Assembly: GCA_963668015.2 (NCBI GenBank)
Contig: CAXXCR010000009.1
Location: 172,945-236,944, forward strand
DNA from: Ilyobacter_A sp963668015
GTDB lineage: Bacteria; Fusobacteriota; Fusobacteriia; Fusobacteriales; Fusobacteriaceae
Length of the DNA: 64,000 bases
Direction: 5' to 3'
The position numbers were made by a program, and so were the translations under genes. The notes under the pieces were generated by a model. It did no database searches. It saw only the letters and a list, made by a program, of their open reading frames with translations, and was not told the DNA's origin. This document shows positions 17,778 through 27,855 of the stretch, one piece after another. Every line of letters starts with the position of its first letter. Position 1 is the first letter of the stretch.

Positions 17778-18392
17778 CTACACCTCCTTAAGTTTCTTTT
17801 TACTCTTATGATGATTCACAAAAGCTATCATACAACCAAGAGTTAAGAATGCTCCTGGAGGCAGTATAAATAAAAGTGCAGGTTCAACTGATGCTGGTAG
17901 GAAAGATAATCCAAAGATTGATCCGTTACCTAATATTTCTCTTATCCCACCAAGTAGTGTTAGAGCAAGTGTAAATCCTAGTCCTATTCCTACTCCATCT
18001 AAAACCGAAAGTACTATATTGTTTTTAGAAGCAAAACTTTCCGCCCTTCCAAGTACGATACAGTTAACAACTATAAGAGGTATGAACAGTCCCAGTACCT
18101 TGTGTATATCAGGTACATAAGCTTTCATAAGCATATCAACAAGTGTAACCAAACTCGCAATTACCATTATGTAAGCAGGTATTCTTATTTTATCAGGTAT
18201 ACCCTTTTTAACAGCCGATATGATTGCATTTGAGCATATTAAAACTGCCATAGTAGCAAGACCCATTGCCATACCGTTTATAGCGGAACTTGTAACACCC
18301 AGTGTAGGACAAAGTCCTAGCAGTAGTACAAGTACAGGGTTTTCTTTGAATATTCCTTTAGTCAGCTCGTTCATGTATCTATTTTTTTCCAT
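17778..18392 (-). CDS. rnfE: Rnf complex subunit E
   Basis: Integral membrane subunit of 204 residues, paralogous to RnfA. The segment ENPVLVLLLGLCPTLGV carries the conserved cysteine. The start overlaps the rnfG stop by one base, as expected of a tightly coupled operon. Confidence 0.95.
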   Translation of the reverse strand: MEKNRYMNELTKGIFKENPVLVLLLGLCPTLGVTSSAINGMAMGLATMAVLICSNAIISAVKKGIPDKIRIPAYIMVIASLVTLVDMLMKAYVPDIHKVLGLFIPLIVVNCIVLGRAESFASKNNIVLSVLDGVGIGLGFTLALTLLGGIREILGNGSIFGLSFLPASVEPALLFILPPGAFLTLGCMIAFVNHHKSKKKLKEV

Positions 18393-18925
18393 TATTTAGC
18401 CACCCCCGTTTTGAAGGCATTTAAAGTTTTTATAGTTCCAGTGTGCACAGCTTGTGGAGAGATTGTAGCCCCTGCAAAAGCGTCCACTGCCTTATTAAAT
18501 TCATAAGAAACGTCTCTTCCTACCCACATAGCCTGCCAGTCAGCGTTTAGTATTTTAGCTCCCAGACCAGGAGTTTCAACAGATGAAAGAACGTTTAGTC
18601 CAGTAATAACACCGTCAGCGTCAAGACCAAGCATAAAAGCTATATCTCCAGCGTATCCAGCACTTACTACTTTTACAACGTATCCTACTTTTTCTTCTCC
18701 GTCTCCGTATCCAGGTACGAATTCCAATCCGTCTACAGCTACTTTTTCATCCTCGTTGAATGAGTTTGCAGCAGGTAAAACTTGTTTTCTAGCGTTTGTT
18801 TCTGTCTCTTTTTCCAGCATCGCTATAACAGGTGCTGTCATTTTGTTGGCTCCTGCAAGTATTCCTGCAGACACAGCCGCTATTACTAGAAGTACGATAC
18901 CATAATGCACTAATCTCTTAAACAT
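18392..18925 (-). CDS. rnfG: Rnf complex subunit G, covalent flavoprotein
   Basis: Subunit with one N-terminal membrane helix and an extracytoplasmic FMN domain, 177 residues. FAGATISPQAV near the C-terminus corresponds to the S/T-GAT-S/T flavinylation motif; the first position is Ala here, and the motif threonine would carry FMN. The start overlaps rnfD by one base. Confidence 0.94.
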   Translation of the reverse strand: MFKRLVHYGIVLLVIAAVSAGILAGANKMTAPVIAMLEKETETNARKQVLPAANSFNEDEKVAVDGLEFVPGYGDGEEKVGYVVKVVSAGYAGDIAFMLGLDADGVITGLNVLSSVETPGLGAKILNADWQAMWVGRDVSYEFNKAVDAFAGATISPQAVHTGTIKTLNAFKTGVAK

Positions 18926-19848
18926 TATGCCTTCACCTCCCCGAATTTTTTCGGTTTAGTGTATTTATTGATAACTGGTGTAACACCGTTCATTATTAGA
19001 ATAGAGTACGCCATACCTTCAGGGTATCCACCTTTTATCCTTATAACTGCTACAAGGATACCGATACCTAACGAGTAGATTATTTTTCCTTTTCTTGTAA
19101 ATGGACTAGTAACCATATCCGTTGCCATGAAGAAAGCTCCTAAGAAAAGTCCTCCTGAAAGTATATGAAGTACAGGATTTTGTCCAGCTATTGCAGTAAG
19201 TACGAATACTGTACCTATGATAACTGTAGGAACAACCCAGTCAACTTGTTTTCTTATGATAAGGTAAACTCCACCTATTAAAAGCGCAAGCGCAGATGTT
19301 TCCCCAAGAGATCCACCCATGTTTCCTATCAAAGACTGTACATATGGATTCCCGTCTCCTATAAGCATAACGTCCATTCCCCTTTTCATAGCGTCAAGGA
19401 CAGTCGCTCCTGCTGATCCGTCATACCCGGTCCAAGTAGTTACAGCCACAGGCCAAGATGCTGTTAAGAAAGCTCTTCCAACAAGTGCAGGGTTGAATAT
19501 ATTGTGTCCAAGCCCTCCGAAAAGCATTTTTCCTAAAACAACAGAAACCATTGAACCTATTGCAACATAAGCATAAGGAACTGTAACAGGTATAACAAAG
19601 GCAAAAAGTATACCGGTTATTACCGCACTACCGTCAAATATTTCAAATTCTCTTCCCATTATCTTTTGACAGACACCTTCACTCAGCATAGCTACTATAA
19701 CCGAAAGAAGTGTAACTGTGATAGCTCTAATTCCAAAAACGTAGAAAGCTACTATTAGAGCTGGTAAGAGAGCAATTACTACATCGTACATTACTCTTTC
19801 AACTGTTTCGCTCGTTCTAATATGTGGCGAAGCACCTACTTTATACAT
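18925..19848 (-). CDS. rnfD: Rnf complex subunit D
   Basis: Integral membrane subunit of 307 residues with about nine helices. The TDMVTSPFT motif near the C-terminus matches the site where RnfD/NqrB carry covalent FMN on a threonine. It lies between rnfC and rnfG. Confidence 0.95.
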   Translation of the reverse strand: MYKVGASPHIRTSETVERVMYDVVIALLPALIVAFYVFGIRAITVTLLSVIVAMLSEGVCQKIMGREFEIFDGSAVITGILFAFVIPVTVPYAYVAIGSMVSVVLGKMLFGGLGHNIFNPALVGRAFLTASWPVAVTTWTGYDGSAGATVLDAMKRGMDVMLIGDGNPYVQSLIGNMGGSLGETSALALLIGGVYLIIRKQVDWVVPTVIIGTVFVLTAIAGQNPVLHILSGGLFLGAFFMATDMVTSPFTRKGKIIYSLGIGILVAVIRIKGGYPEGMAYSILIMNGVTPVINKYTKPKKFGEVKA

Positions 19849-19895
19849 ATTTTCCTCCTTAATTTAAATCCGTCTCATTTTGAGTTTTCAGCTAG

Positions 19896-21215
19896 CTATT
19901 TTTTCATAGATCTTAGTTTAGCTTTTCCAACTTTTATAGCTTCTGTTAATGGTCTGTTTGCAGGACATACAAACGCACAAGTTCCGCACTCTATACAGTC
20001 CATTAGGTAGTATTCTTGCATATCTTCCCACTGCTCGAATTTCGCAAGCTTAGCGTACATTAGAGGTACAAGGTTCATCGGACAGGCATCTACACATTTA
20101 CCGCAGCTTATACAAGCTTTAGCTTTGTATGGTTTTGTCTCTGCTTTTGTAAGTGCAAGGATTCCTGAAGTACCTTTGATTACTGAGACCTCTTCTGTAT
20201 GTTGGCTAAGACCCATCATAGGTCCACCCATAACTATTTTTTCAACTTTTTCTCTCTCAATACCAGCAGACTCTAAGATTTCTTTAAATTGAGTTCCTAT
20301 TACCACTTTTAAGTTTTTAGGTTCTTTTACACCTTCTCCAGAAACAGTTAAAACTTTTTCTATTAAAGGGATACCCTCTACAACTGCATTGTATACCGAA
20401 AGTGCTGTAGCTGTATTTTGAACAACAACTCCTACTTCAGCAGGTAGTTTTCCTGACGGTACATCTCTATCTAGTACGGCTTTTATAAGTTGTTTTTCTC
20501 CCCCTTGAGGATACTTAGTTTGAAGTGGAGCAACTTCTATAGTTGTCCCTTCGCAGGCTTTTTGCATTTTTTCAATTGCTTCAATTTTGTTGTTTTCTAT
20601 ACCAACATATGCTTTTTCTATACCTAAAACCTGAAGTAAAACTTTTATACCTTCAACCATTTTTTCAGTTTGCTCTAACATTAGTCTGTTATCAGCATTT
20701 AGATATGGCTCACACTCTGCTCCGTTTAATAGAAGTGCATCTATTTTCTTGTCTGCAGGCGGATTAAGTTTGATATGTGTAGGGAACGTAGCCCCTCCTT
20801 GTCCAACTATACCTTTTGATCTAATTATGTCTAGTAGCTCTTTTTTGCTGGCACTTTTGTAGTCAACGATTTTTTCATTTAAAACTTCTTGATCCCATTC
20901 ATCTTGGAAGTCGTTTTCAATAACTACAGTTGTTACCCTACCGTTAACTGCATAAGGCATAACTTCTAGTTTTTTTACAGTTCCACTTACTGATGAGTGA
21001 ATCGGTGAAGATAAAAATGCTGTACTGTCGGCAATTTTTTGCCCTTTTAACACCCTATCTCCAACTTTAACAACAGGTTCTAAAGGCGCACCTATGTGCT
21101 GCAACACCGGAATATATACCATTTTTGGTGCTGGAAAAATCTCGATAGATTTACCTTCTGTCACCTCTTTGTTTTCAGGCGGATGTATTCCACCTTTAAA
21201 TGTAAATAGCTCCAT
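19896..21215 (-). CDS. rnfC: Rnf complex subunit C, NADH-binding Fe-S subunit
   Basis: Soluble subunit of 439 residues, first gene of the operon, which exchanges electrons with NAD. It has the glycine-rich nucleotide-binding region GQGGATFPTHIKLNPP, an NAD/FMN fold and two [4Fe-4S] motifs, CISCGKCVDACP and CIECGTCAFVCP, near the C-terminus. RBS is AGGGGTG. The upstream gap (21,216-21,569) is AT-rich; TATAAT at about 21,255 on the minus strand may be its -10 box, without a clear -35. Confidence 0.95.
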   Translation of the reverse strand: MELFTFKGGIHPPENKEVTEGKSIEIFPAPKMVYIPVLQHIGAPLEPVVKVGDRVLKGQKIADSTAFLSSPIHSSVSGTVKKLEVMPYAVNGRVTTVVIENDFQDEWDQEVLNEKIVDYKSASKKELLDIIRSKGIVGQGGATFPTHIKLNPPADKKIDALLLNGAECEPYLNADNRLMLEQTEKMVEGIKVLLQVLGIEKAYVGIENNKIEAIEKMQKACEGTTIEVAPLQTKYPQGGEKQLIKAVLDRDVPSGKLPAEVGVVVQNTATALSVYNAVVEGIPLIEKVLTVSGEGVKEPKNLKVVIGTQFKEILESAGIEREKVEKIVMGGPMMGLSQHTEEVSVIKGTSGILALTKAETKPYKAKACISCGKCVDACPMNLVPLMYAKLAKFEQWEDMQEYYLMDCIECGTCAFVCPANRPLTEAIKVGKAKLRSMKK

Positions 21216-21569
21216 TCTTAAACACCCCTTGTAAAGTATTAGTTAATTACTTTATTATAATCAATATATATTTTAACATAACGTACAGGTAAACTCAATA
21301 TTTTTTTAGTGTGAATTTTTTATTTTTATAAGTGTTTTTGGTCACTTTATGTTCTTTTAATGTTTTTTTTGTTTCTTTAGCGTAATGAAATGTTCTGAAA
21401 TTTAAAGTTTATTTTAAACACATCTATTTTCAGTTTAAGAAATTCAAGGTGTTTAGGTCTGTATAGTTTCATTTTACACATTTTTTTTGGAATTAATTCA
21501 AATAAATATATACGTAGCTTGTTATTTTTTTCTTTTTTTTTTATTTGATTAAAGTTTTTTTAACTAAAA

Positions 21570-21602
21570 ACGCACACATCCATAAATTATGAACATGTGC
21601 GT
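21570..21602 (-). terminator. Terminator after pth
   Basis: ACGCACATGTTC and the imperfect complement GGATGTGTGCGT pair with one mismatch in the stem, followed by a T run on the minus strand, 5 bp past the pth stop. Confidence 0.8.
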
Positions 21603-21606
21603 CCTG

Positions 21607-22173
21607 CTATTTCCTGTTAAATTTTTCTATTACCCTATCTATGCTCTTAGCTGTTATTATAGATTTAGAAGCCTTGCAGGCTTTTTCTACCAGTTCGTCT
21701 GCAAGCTCTCTTTCCTCTTTAGAAAATTTTCCTAATACAAAATTAACTGTTTCCTCTCTGCTTTTTGCTTTACCTATTCCGCATTTTATCCTTATAAACT
21801 CCCCACCTAGATGAGATATTATTGATTTTATCCCGTTATGCCCTCCTGCACTTCCTTTTTTCTTTATTTTCAACCTGCCAAGGTCTAAGTCCATATCGTC
21901 ATACACTACAACAAGATCTTCTACAGGATCTATTTTATAAAACTTTATAACTTCAGCTATAGAGTTCCCACTCAGGTTCATATAGGTTTGAGGCTTCAAA
22001 AGTAAAACCTTATCCTCTTTTACATAAGCTTCTCCAACAAGCCCTTGAAACTTTTCTCTGAAATTTGATATTTCCAATTCTTCTGCCAAGGCATCAATTA
22101 CCTCAAAGCCTATATTATGTCTGGTTTTTTCATATTTATCACCGGGATTTCCAAGCCCAACTATCAATTTCAT
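21607..22173 (-). CDS. pth: Peptidyl-tRNA hydrolase
   Basis: Releases tRNA from prematurely dropped peptidyl-tRNA. The 188-residue protein begins MKLIVGLGNPG, with catalytic His20 in TRHNIGFEV, KPQTYMNLSG, the acidic VYDDMDLDLG and GHNGIKSI. I choose the ATG at 22173 with GGAGG 5 bp before it, four codons inside the longest frame. Confidence 0.97.
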   Translation of the reverse strand: MKLIVGLGNPGDKYEKTRHNIGFEVIDALAEELEISNFREKFQGLVGEAYVKEDKVLLLKPQTYMNLSGNSIAEVIKFYKIDPVEDLVVVYDDMDLDLGRLKIKKKGSAGGHNGIKSIISHLGGEFIRIKCGIGKAKSREETVNFVLGKFSKEERELADELVEKACKASKSIITAKSIDRVIEKFNRK

Positions 22174-22267
22174 TATAACCTCCAAATAACTTTTTCATCT
22201 AATATACCATAAAATTCAACTTTCAAAAACCTGATCTAAGACAACTTGCTATTTAAAATTATGTAAT

Positions 22268-22681
22268 AAATTACTGAATTTCTGCACTTTCTTTGCCTGT
22301 CCAAAGAAAGTACCAAAGAAAAGACACCCATAAAAAATTCCTAAAACCACTTCTAAACTAACTTTCTATCGAAATATAGTCGGCAAGCCTCCTTATTTCA
22401 ATGAAAGTGGATTTCAGAAGGTGATTTTTAAATGTAATTTTTTAAATGGGTTTAGATTCAAATACTTTAAACGCTATTATTTCTAAGCTTTTCGGCCATT
22501 GAAAACATCAGCGTTAAGAAAGATCGAAGAGAATCCGTAGAAACAAATCGACTGTTTGAACGAAGTGAGTTTCGATTTTTTCTAGGATTTTCGAGATATT
22601 TTAGCTGATTTTTCACAGGTCTTGATTTTTGGTTACTTTTTATCAAGAAAAAGTAACAGGTTCTCATAAATTCAATAATTT
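22268..22681 (+). repeat. MITE-like dispersed repeat, copy 2
   Basis: 414 bp with imperfect terminal inverted repeats: AAATTACTGAATTTCTG at the left end and, inverted, AAATTATTGAATTTATGAG at the right end. Inside are a left hairpin built on CTTTCTTTG/CAAAGAAAG, a central hairpin (ATCGAAATA/TATTTCAAT) and a right hairpin TTACTTTTT/AAAAAGTAA. A 130-bp section with a separate hairpin around AAATCGA/TTCGATTT is shared partly with copy 3. No coding sequence is convincing. It fills most of the gene-free stretch 22,174-22,840. Confidence 0.8.
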
Positions 22682-22761
22682 AAAGACATATAAAAACTCT
22701 AGTATTAATTCAATTTTAGAACATTGTTCAGAATACATTACCAAAAACTTTCCCCTAAATA

Positions 22762-22779
22762 TGTACACGAACAATAATA
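22762..22779 (+). repeat. Outlying copy of the origin 18-mer
   Basis: TGTACACGAACAATAATA, one mismatch from the TGTACATNNNCAATAATA consensus of the origin array 17 kb away. It lies 80 bp past MITE-like copy 2. Confidence 0.6.
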
Positions 22780-22840
22780 AAATTATTTTTTATAAGCTTT
22801 CTCAATTTTTAAATTTAAAATAACCTTCTGTCATTAGAAA

Positions 22841-22868
22841 AAAATCCCACGGGAATATCCCGTGGGAC
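22841..22868 (-). terminator. Terminator after pheT
   Basis: TCCCACGGGA and TCCCGTGGGA form a 10-bp stem with a 4-nt loop and a T run on the minus strand. Confidence 0.9.
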
Positions 22869-22874
22869 TTAAAA

Positions 22875-25262
22875 TTACTGTCTTATCTCTCCACTGTACT
22901 TTTTACTGATAATTCCCAATATCTTCTCTATTGTTTTATTTACCTCTTCTTCTGCAAGTGTTCCCTTATCAGATCTCATAATAATATTCATAGCCACAGA
23001 TTTTTTACCTGCTTCTATTCTTTCACCCTGATAAATATCAAAAAGCTCAACGTTTTCAATTATATTGGATGACTTATTAATATCTGTAAGCATATTTCCA
23101 ACAAGCACATCTGAATCTAAAACAACTGCAAGGTCTCTTGTAACAGCAGGGAATTTAACTATTTTTTCATATTTGATCTTATTTTTTGCATACCTTAATA
23201 TTTTAACAAGATCTAGCTCAGCTACATAAACCCTTTCCTTATCTATCTCCATAGCCTCTGCTACATCTGGATGTATCTCTCCAAAGCTACCGATTACATC
23301 TCTTCCGACGCATACCTCTGCGGCTCTTCCCGGATGGAAAGCTTTACTTGAGCTTCTATTCAACTGGTATCTAGACATCCCCATTATTTCAAGGAATGAC
23401 TCCACATACCCCTTTAGATCATAAAAATCATATGATTCAGGTTTAGGGCTCCAAAGGTATCTGTTTGTTCTTCCTCCAAGCGCTATTACCACCTTTAATT
23501 CTTCGTTTGCCAGTTCTTCTGCAGGACTGAAAGTTCTGCTTACTTCAAACATTTTCAAGTCAAATATATTTCTATTAAAGTTATCCCTTACATTTGTAAG
23601 TATACTGTAAATAAGAGTAGGCCTCATAACAACCATCTCTTCGTTTATTGGATTTTTTATTCTTATAACTTCTGATTCAAGCTTGACTTTCTCCAAAGCA
23701 TTCTCCGGAATAAAGCTGTAGTTTATAACTTCTTGAAGACCCAATTCTACAAGTGAATTCTTTGCGGAATCCACAGCTGTAGTTTCTGCATCTTTTTTAC
23801 CCGGCCTTATACTCTCCTCAGGCATCTTGTCTTCTATATTATCAAAACCATACATCCTTATAACTTCTTCATAAAGATCTGCAGTTCTTATAAGGTCCTC
23901 TCTGTATGAAGGTGGAGTCACTGTAAGTGTATTTTCTCCAAAGCTTTTTACTTCAAGCTCTAAATTTGTGAAAATCTTTCCAACCTCTTCAATCTCAAGA
24001 TCCTTTCCTATAAACTTATTAAGTTTTTCAATGTTTATATTTATCTCTGTCTTTTCAGGTTTTTCAACATTTACGCTTTCTATGTCCGAAAGTACAGATC
24101 CGCCTGCTATTTCCTGCACCAGATATGCAGCTCTAGTAATAACAGTTTCTGCATTTTCCCTGTCTACTCCTCTTTCAAACCTATAAGAAGCCTCAGATGA
24201 AAGTCCCATAGCTTTAGAAGTTCTTCTGATATTTTCAGGTGTGAAGTATGCAACTTCCAGAAGAACATCAGTTGTCTCATTGTCGACCTCTGTATTTTCA
24301 CAACCCATTATCCCGGCAATTCCAACAGCCTTAGATTCATCTGCTATAACCAACTCTTGCTTGTTAAGCTCCCTCTCTACACCGTCAAGTGTTACTAGCT
24401 TTTCACCATCTTTTGCAGCTCTTACAATTATCTTTTTACCTTCCAGCTTTTTCATGTCATAGGCATGCATCGGCTGGTTATACTCCATCATAATATAGTT
24501 TGTGATGTCAACCACATTATTTATAGGTCTTATCCCAACAGCTTGAAGCCTTCTTTTTATCCATTCAGGGGATTCCCCTATTTTTACATCCCTTACCACT
24601 TTGGCAGTAAATTTTTTACATCTGTTCTTGTCCTCTATCTCAACATGGATATTATCAAAAACACTCTCCGTTACCTCGTTAAGGCTTACCGCAGGATATT
24701 TTACCTTTCTGCCATAGTAAGCTGCAACCTCACGTGCTATACCAATATGAGACAGGCAGTCAGGCCTGTTTGGAGTGATTTCAAGTTCGAAAATCACATC
24801 ATTTTGCTCTAAATACTCCTTTATATCTTTTCCTACAGGAGCATCTTCAGGAAGTATTATTATCCCCTCGTGAGATTCCCCGATACCTAGCTCTTTTTCA
24901 GAGCAAAGCATTCCATGAGACTCGACTCCCCTTATTTTTGTTTTCTTAATTTTAAAGTCTCCAGGAAGTACAGCTCCCAATTTTGCTACAACTATCTTGT
25001 CCCCAAGCTTGTGGTTTGGAGCACCGCATACGATCTGAAGCAGCTCCTCTTCACCGGCATCTACTTTTAAAAGCGTCAGCTTTTCTGCATCTGGATGTTT
25101 CCCGTATTCCTCGATTTTTCCTACAACTATATTATCTAAGTGTTCTCCCTGAACCTCTATAGCTTCAACTTCCTGTCCGATCATAGTCAGAGCATTTTCC
25201 AGCTCCTTTATGTCCTCGTTTATATCAACATATTCCTTTAACCAATCCAATGATATAAGCAT
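22875..25262 (-). CDS. pheT: Phenylalanine-tRNA ligase, beta subunit
   Basis: The 795-residue beta chain of the alpha2-beta2 enzyme. In order it shows the tRNA-binding fold (about 40-150, with GCAPNHKLGDKIVVAKLG-like residues), the B3/B4 editing domain (about 205-375), B5 and catalytic-like core, and a C-terminal ferredoxin-like anticodon-binding domain (about 705-795, FPAVTRDLAVVLD). ATG at 25262 with GGAGGG 4-5 bp upstream is preferred over a TTG further up. It follows pheS by 81 bp. Confidence 0.97.
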   Translation of the reverse strand: MLISLDWLKEYVDINEDIKELENALTMIGQEVEAIEVQGEHLDNIVVGKIEEYGKHPDAEKLTLLKVDAGEEELLQIVCGAPNHKLGDKIVVAKLGAVLPGDFKIKKTKIRGVESHGMLCSEKELGIGESHEGIIILPEDAPVGKDIKEYLEQNDVIFELEITPNRPDCLSHIGIAREVAAYYGRKVKYPAVSLNEVTESVFDNIHVEIEDKNRCKKFTAKVVRDVKIGESPEWIKRRLQAVGIRPINNVVDITNYIMMEYNQPMHAYDMKKLEGKKIIVRAAKDGEKLVTLDGVERELNKQELVIADESKAVGIAGIMGCENTEVDNETTDVLLEVAYFTPENIRRTSKAMGLSSEASYRFERGVDRENAETVITRAAYLVQEIAGGSVLSDIESVNVEKPEKTEININIEKLNKFIGKDLEIEEVGKIFTNLELEVKSFGENTLTVTPPSYREDLIRTADLYEEVIRMYGFDNIEDKMPEESIRPGKKDAETTAVDSAKNSLVELGLQEVINYSFIPENALEKVKLESEVIRIKNPINEEMVVMRPTLIYSILTNVRDNFNRNIFDLKMFEVSRTFSPAEELANEELKVVIALGGRTNRYLWSPKPESYDFYDLKGYVESFLEIMGMSRYQLNRSSSKAFHPGRAAEVCVGRDVIGSFGEIHPDVAEAMEIDKERVYVAELDLVKILRYAKNKIKYEKIVKFPAVTRDLAVVLDSDVLVGNMLTDINKSSNIIENVELFDIYQGERIEAGKKSVAMNIIMRSDKGTLAEEEVNKTIEKILGIISKKYSGEIRQ

Positions 25263-25343
25263 TTTTCCCTCCAAGATTTTTAAGTGTTTTGTGATTTTAC
25301 TGTTTAATTAAATGACAGTTTCCGCGAACATTCCCAATTATTT

Positions 25344-26360
25344 TTATTTAAATTGTCTCAGGAACCTCATGTCATTCTCAAAAAATGCCCTCAGGTCGTC
25401 TATCCCATGTCTAAGCATCGTTATTCTTTCTATACCCATACCGAAAGCAAATCCGACATATTTTTCAGAATCATATCCTGCAGCTTTTAAAACCTCAGGG
25501 TCAACCATTCCACACCCCATTATTTCCAGCCATCCGCTGTCTTTACATAATCTGCATCCTTTACCTTTACACAAAACACACTGCACATCCATCTCAGCAG
25601 AAGGTTCTGTAAACGGGAAGAAATGCGGTCTAAACCTAACTTCTGTGTCTCCGAAAACTTTTTTTACAAATTGCGTAAGAATAGCCTTTAGATTGGCAAA
25701 AGAGATATTATCTCCAATCATAAGCCCTTCCATTTGATGGAACATAGGAGTATGTGACACATCATAATCCGATCTGTAAACCTTTCCGGGACATACCATT
25801 CTAAATGGAGGTTTATTCTCTTTCATATATCTTATTTGTACCGGTGAAGTGTGAGTTCTAAGAACAACATTTTCATCTATATAAAAAGTATCCTGTAAAT
25901 CTCTTGAAGGGTGTGACTCCGGTATGTTAAGGGCGTCAAAGTTATACTCAACATTTTCTATCTCAGGTCCCTCTGCCACATCAAATCCCATTTCTATAAA
26001 TATATTCTTTAAGAAGTTTCTTGTCTCGGTTATCGGGTGTAGTCTTCCAACTCCTGTTTTTCTTCCAGGAAGAGTTATATCTATTACCTCTCCTTCAAGT
26101 CTTTCATTCTTTTCTTTTTCTTTCAGCTCGGTAAATTTTTTATCCAATGACTTGTTTATCGAGTCTCTTACCTCGTTTACCAGCTGCCCCATAGCAGGTC
26201 TTTCCTCTTTTGAAAGGTCTCTCATACCTTTCATTATTTCTGTAAGCTCACCTTTTTTACCAACTAATTTTATTCTTAGTTCGTCCAATTCTTTCAAAGT
26301 TGCTGCGCACAATATCTGCTCTTCTGCTCTGTTTTTCAGAGCTTCTATCCTGTCCCTCAT
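25344..26360 (-). CDS. pheS: Phenylalanine-tRNA ligase, alpha subunit
   Basis: The 338-residue catalytic chain, a class II aminoacyl-tRNA synthetase. After an N-terminal coiled-coil region comes the motif 2 region with HPSRDLQDTFYI, and near the end motif 3, GFAFGMGIERITMLRHGI. The ATG at 26360 has AGGAGG 4 bp upstream; the longer frame would start inside this site. Confidence 0.97.
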   Translation of the reverse strand: MRDRIEALKNRAEEQILCAATLKELDELRIKLVGKKGELTEIMKGMRDLSKEERPAMGQLVNEVRDSINKSLDKKFTELKEKEKNERLEGEVIDITLPGRKTGVGRLHPITETRNFLKNIFIEMGFDVAEGPEIENVEYNFDALNIPESHPSRDLQDTFYIDENVVLRTHTSPVQIRYMKENKPPFRMVCPGKVYRSDYDVSHTPMFHQMEGLMIGDNISFANLKAILTQFVKKVFGDTEVRFRPHFFPFTEPSAEMDVQCVLCKGKGCRLCKDSGWLEIMGCGMVDPEVLKAAGYDSEKYVGFAFGMGIERITMLRHGIDDLRAFFENDMRFLRQFK

Positions 26361-26380
26361 TATTCCTCCTAGCATCTATT

Positions 26381-26854
26381 CTAATTTTTATTTTGTAACA
26401 AATTTTTATGATAAAACTCTATGCCACTTTCCCCTATATCGATCACTCCATAGCACCCGTCTTTGGCAGCTCCAGGATTAAAAATATGAACTCCATCTTC
26501 TAACTCCAAGCAAGGTATATGAGTGTGCCCAAATACAACCACGTCCACTCCGTTATCTATGGCCTCTTTTTTTAGGGCTTCATAGCTGCTTTTTACCCCG
26601 TATAGGTGTCCATGTGTCAGCATAAACTTGTATCCGTTTAGATCAAATCTCAACACATCCTCTGTACACCTGTCGAAGTAATCACAGTTTCCCCTCACTA
26701 TATAATACTCTGCTCGCTCCTTAACATATGAAAGCTCTTCCAGATCCTTGCTATGATCTCCTGCACCAAAAACTACATCCGGTCTTTCAGCCTCAAATAT
26801 GTTTATGAGTGTAGATAAATTTAAGTGACTGTCTGATACTACCAATATTTTCAT
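26381..26854 (-). CDS. Metallophosphoesterase, YfcE/MJ0936 family
   Basis: Cytoplasmic phosphodiesterase of 157 residues. All metal-binding motifs are visible: Asp8 and His10 in VSDSH, GAGDHS, GNCD, LTHGH and FGHTH. Family members cleave small phosphodiesters in vitro; the physiological substrate is unknown. It lies 10 bp after the UspA-like gene and 20 bp before pheS, so these genes may be cotranscribed. Confidence 0.9.
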   Translation of the reverse strand: MKILVVSDSHLNLSTLINIFEAERPDVVFGAGDHSKDLEELSYVKERAEYYIVRGNCDYFDRCTEDVLRFDLNGYKFMLTHGHLYGVKSSYEALKKEAIDNGVDVVVFGHTHIPCLELEDGVHIFNPGAAKDGCYGVIDIGESGIEFYHKNLLQNKN

Positions 26855-26864
26855 TTATCAGCTC

Positions 26865-27644
26865 CTAAGCTATAAATATAGGCACCTTTAGCTTTTCTAA
26901 AAGCCTAACACCAATGTGACCTGTTAATTTCTCTATTGTATAAGGGTATTTCATATCACCCATAATCAACAAATCATATTTTTTAGACTCTTCCACTATA
27001 ATTCCAACTTCATCTTCACCTTCAAGACTTATATGATTTATATCAATTTCGGTATCCAAAAAATATCTGCCGAGCTCCTTGTCTTCCTCTTCTATATTTA
27101 CTGAGACTATATGATAATTTTTGACATCAGTAAAGAGGTTCATAAAGTAGAACAATGACTTATTCAGTCTTTCACTCCTGTCGTCTGAAACCATTATTTT
27201 TTCCATTCCAAATTGAGATTCCTCCGGTACTATTAAAACCGGTTTATAGTGGTTTTTCAATATCATTTTTAGATTTGAAGACACCCTGGCTCCTTTTCCC
27301 GCTACCAACAGGTCATAACCTCTCATTTTCTTAAAAATGACGTCCTCCACCTCACCGTCCTCAACAATGAAGTTTTCTCCCTTAAACCTCTCTTTAAAGT
27401 TTCTTTCAATAAAATCTATATGGTCATTTTCAACTTTTTCCCACTCTTTCAAGAGATAGCTAGATGATGAGTTATCCACAAGCAAGCCCTCTATACTAGG
27501 TGGCAAGACCTCATATTTTCTCACATCTTTTATATATATCCCGTCGACTTCAACGTCATATTTTTTCTGTAAAATTTCTGCGTAATCCATTAGTCCCTTT
27601 GCTTCTGACTCGCTTCCGAAATAGACTAAAATTCTATTTAACAT
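26865..27644 (-). CDS. Universal stress protein-like protein
   Basis: A 259-residue soluble protein with the fold of a UspA domain: N-terminal ILVYFGSESEA, then a central KIMVSDDRSERLNK segment like the start of a second UspA repeat. The C-terminal segment reads YDLLIMGDMKYPYTIEKLTGHIGVRLLEK, only loosely resembling the G-2x-G-9x-G nucleotide loop. It seems to be a tandem UspA protein of unknown role. A chance TTATCCACA within the gene (27,472-27,480) is discussed under rejected items. Confidence 0.7.
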   Translation of the reverse strand: MLNRILVYFGSESEAKGLMDYAEILQKKYDVEVDGIYIKDVRKYEVLPPSIEGLLVDNSSSSYLLKEWEKVENDHIDFIERNFKERFKGENFIVEDGEVEDVIFKKMRGYDLLVAGKGARVSSNLKMILKNHYKPVLIVPEESQFGMEKIMVSDDRSERLNKSLFYFMNLFTDVKNYHIVSVNIEEEDKELGRYFLDTEIDINHISLEGEDEVGIIVEESKKYDLLIMGDMKYPYTIEKLTGHIGVRLLEKLKVPIFIA

Positions 27645-27831
27645 AATGTCACCATCCTATATAAACCGAACGCTAAGAAACTTTACTATTTTACATTTTA
27701 ACACATTAAAATAATATTTTAAAGATTTTTTTGTCAGGCTCAGATTTGAATAAATCTTGAATATTATACATTGTTACAATTAAGATTTTCTCTAAATACC
27801 ACTAAATTCCTATAAAAATTGTTCAAAATAT

Positions 27832-27855
27832 AAAAAACCCCGTACGGGGTTTTTT
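27832..27855 (-). terminator. Terminator after gyrA
   Basis: AAAAAACCCCGTACGGGGTTTTTT is a perfect palindrome with T runs on both sides. It overlaps the gyrA stop codon at its edge. Confidence 0.92.

Noticed and set aside
22467..22823. Two short ORFs between pth and pheT
   Set aside because: One lies inside MITE-like copy 2 and the other begins in its right end; neither has a ribosome site.
27472..27480. Perfect TTATCCACA DnaA box
   Set aside because: It lies alone inside the coding sequence of the UspA-like gene, about 12 kb from the divergence point, with no cluster around it. One such 9-mer is expected by chance.
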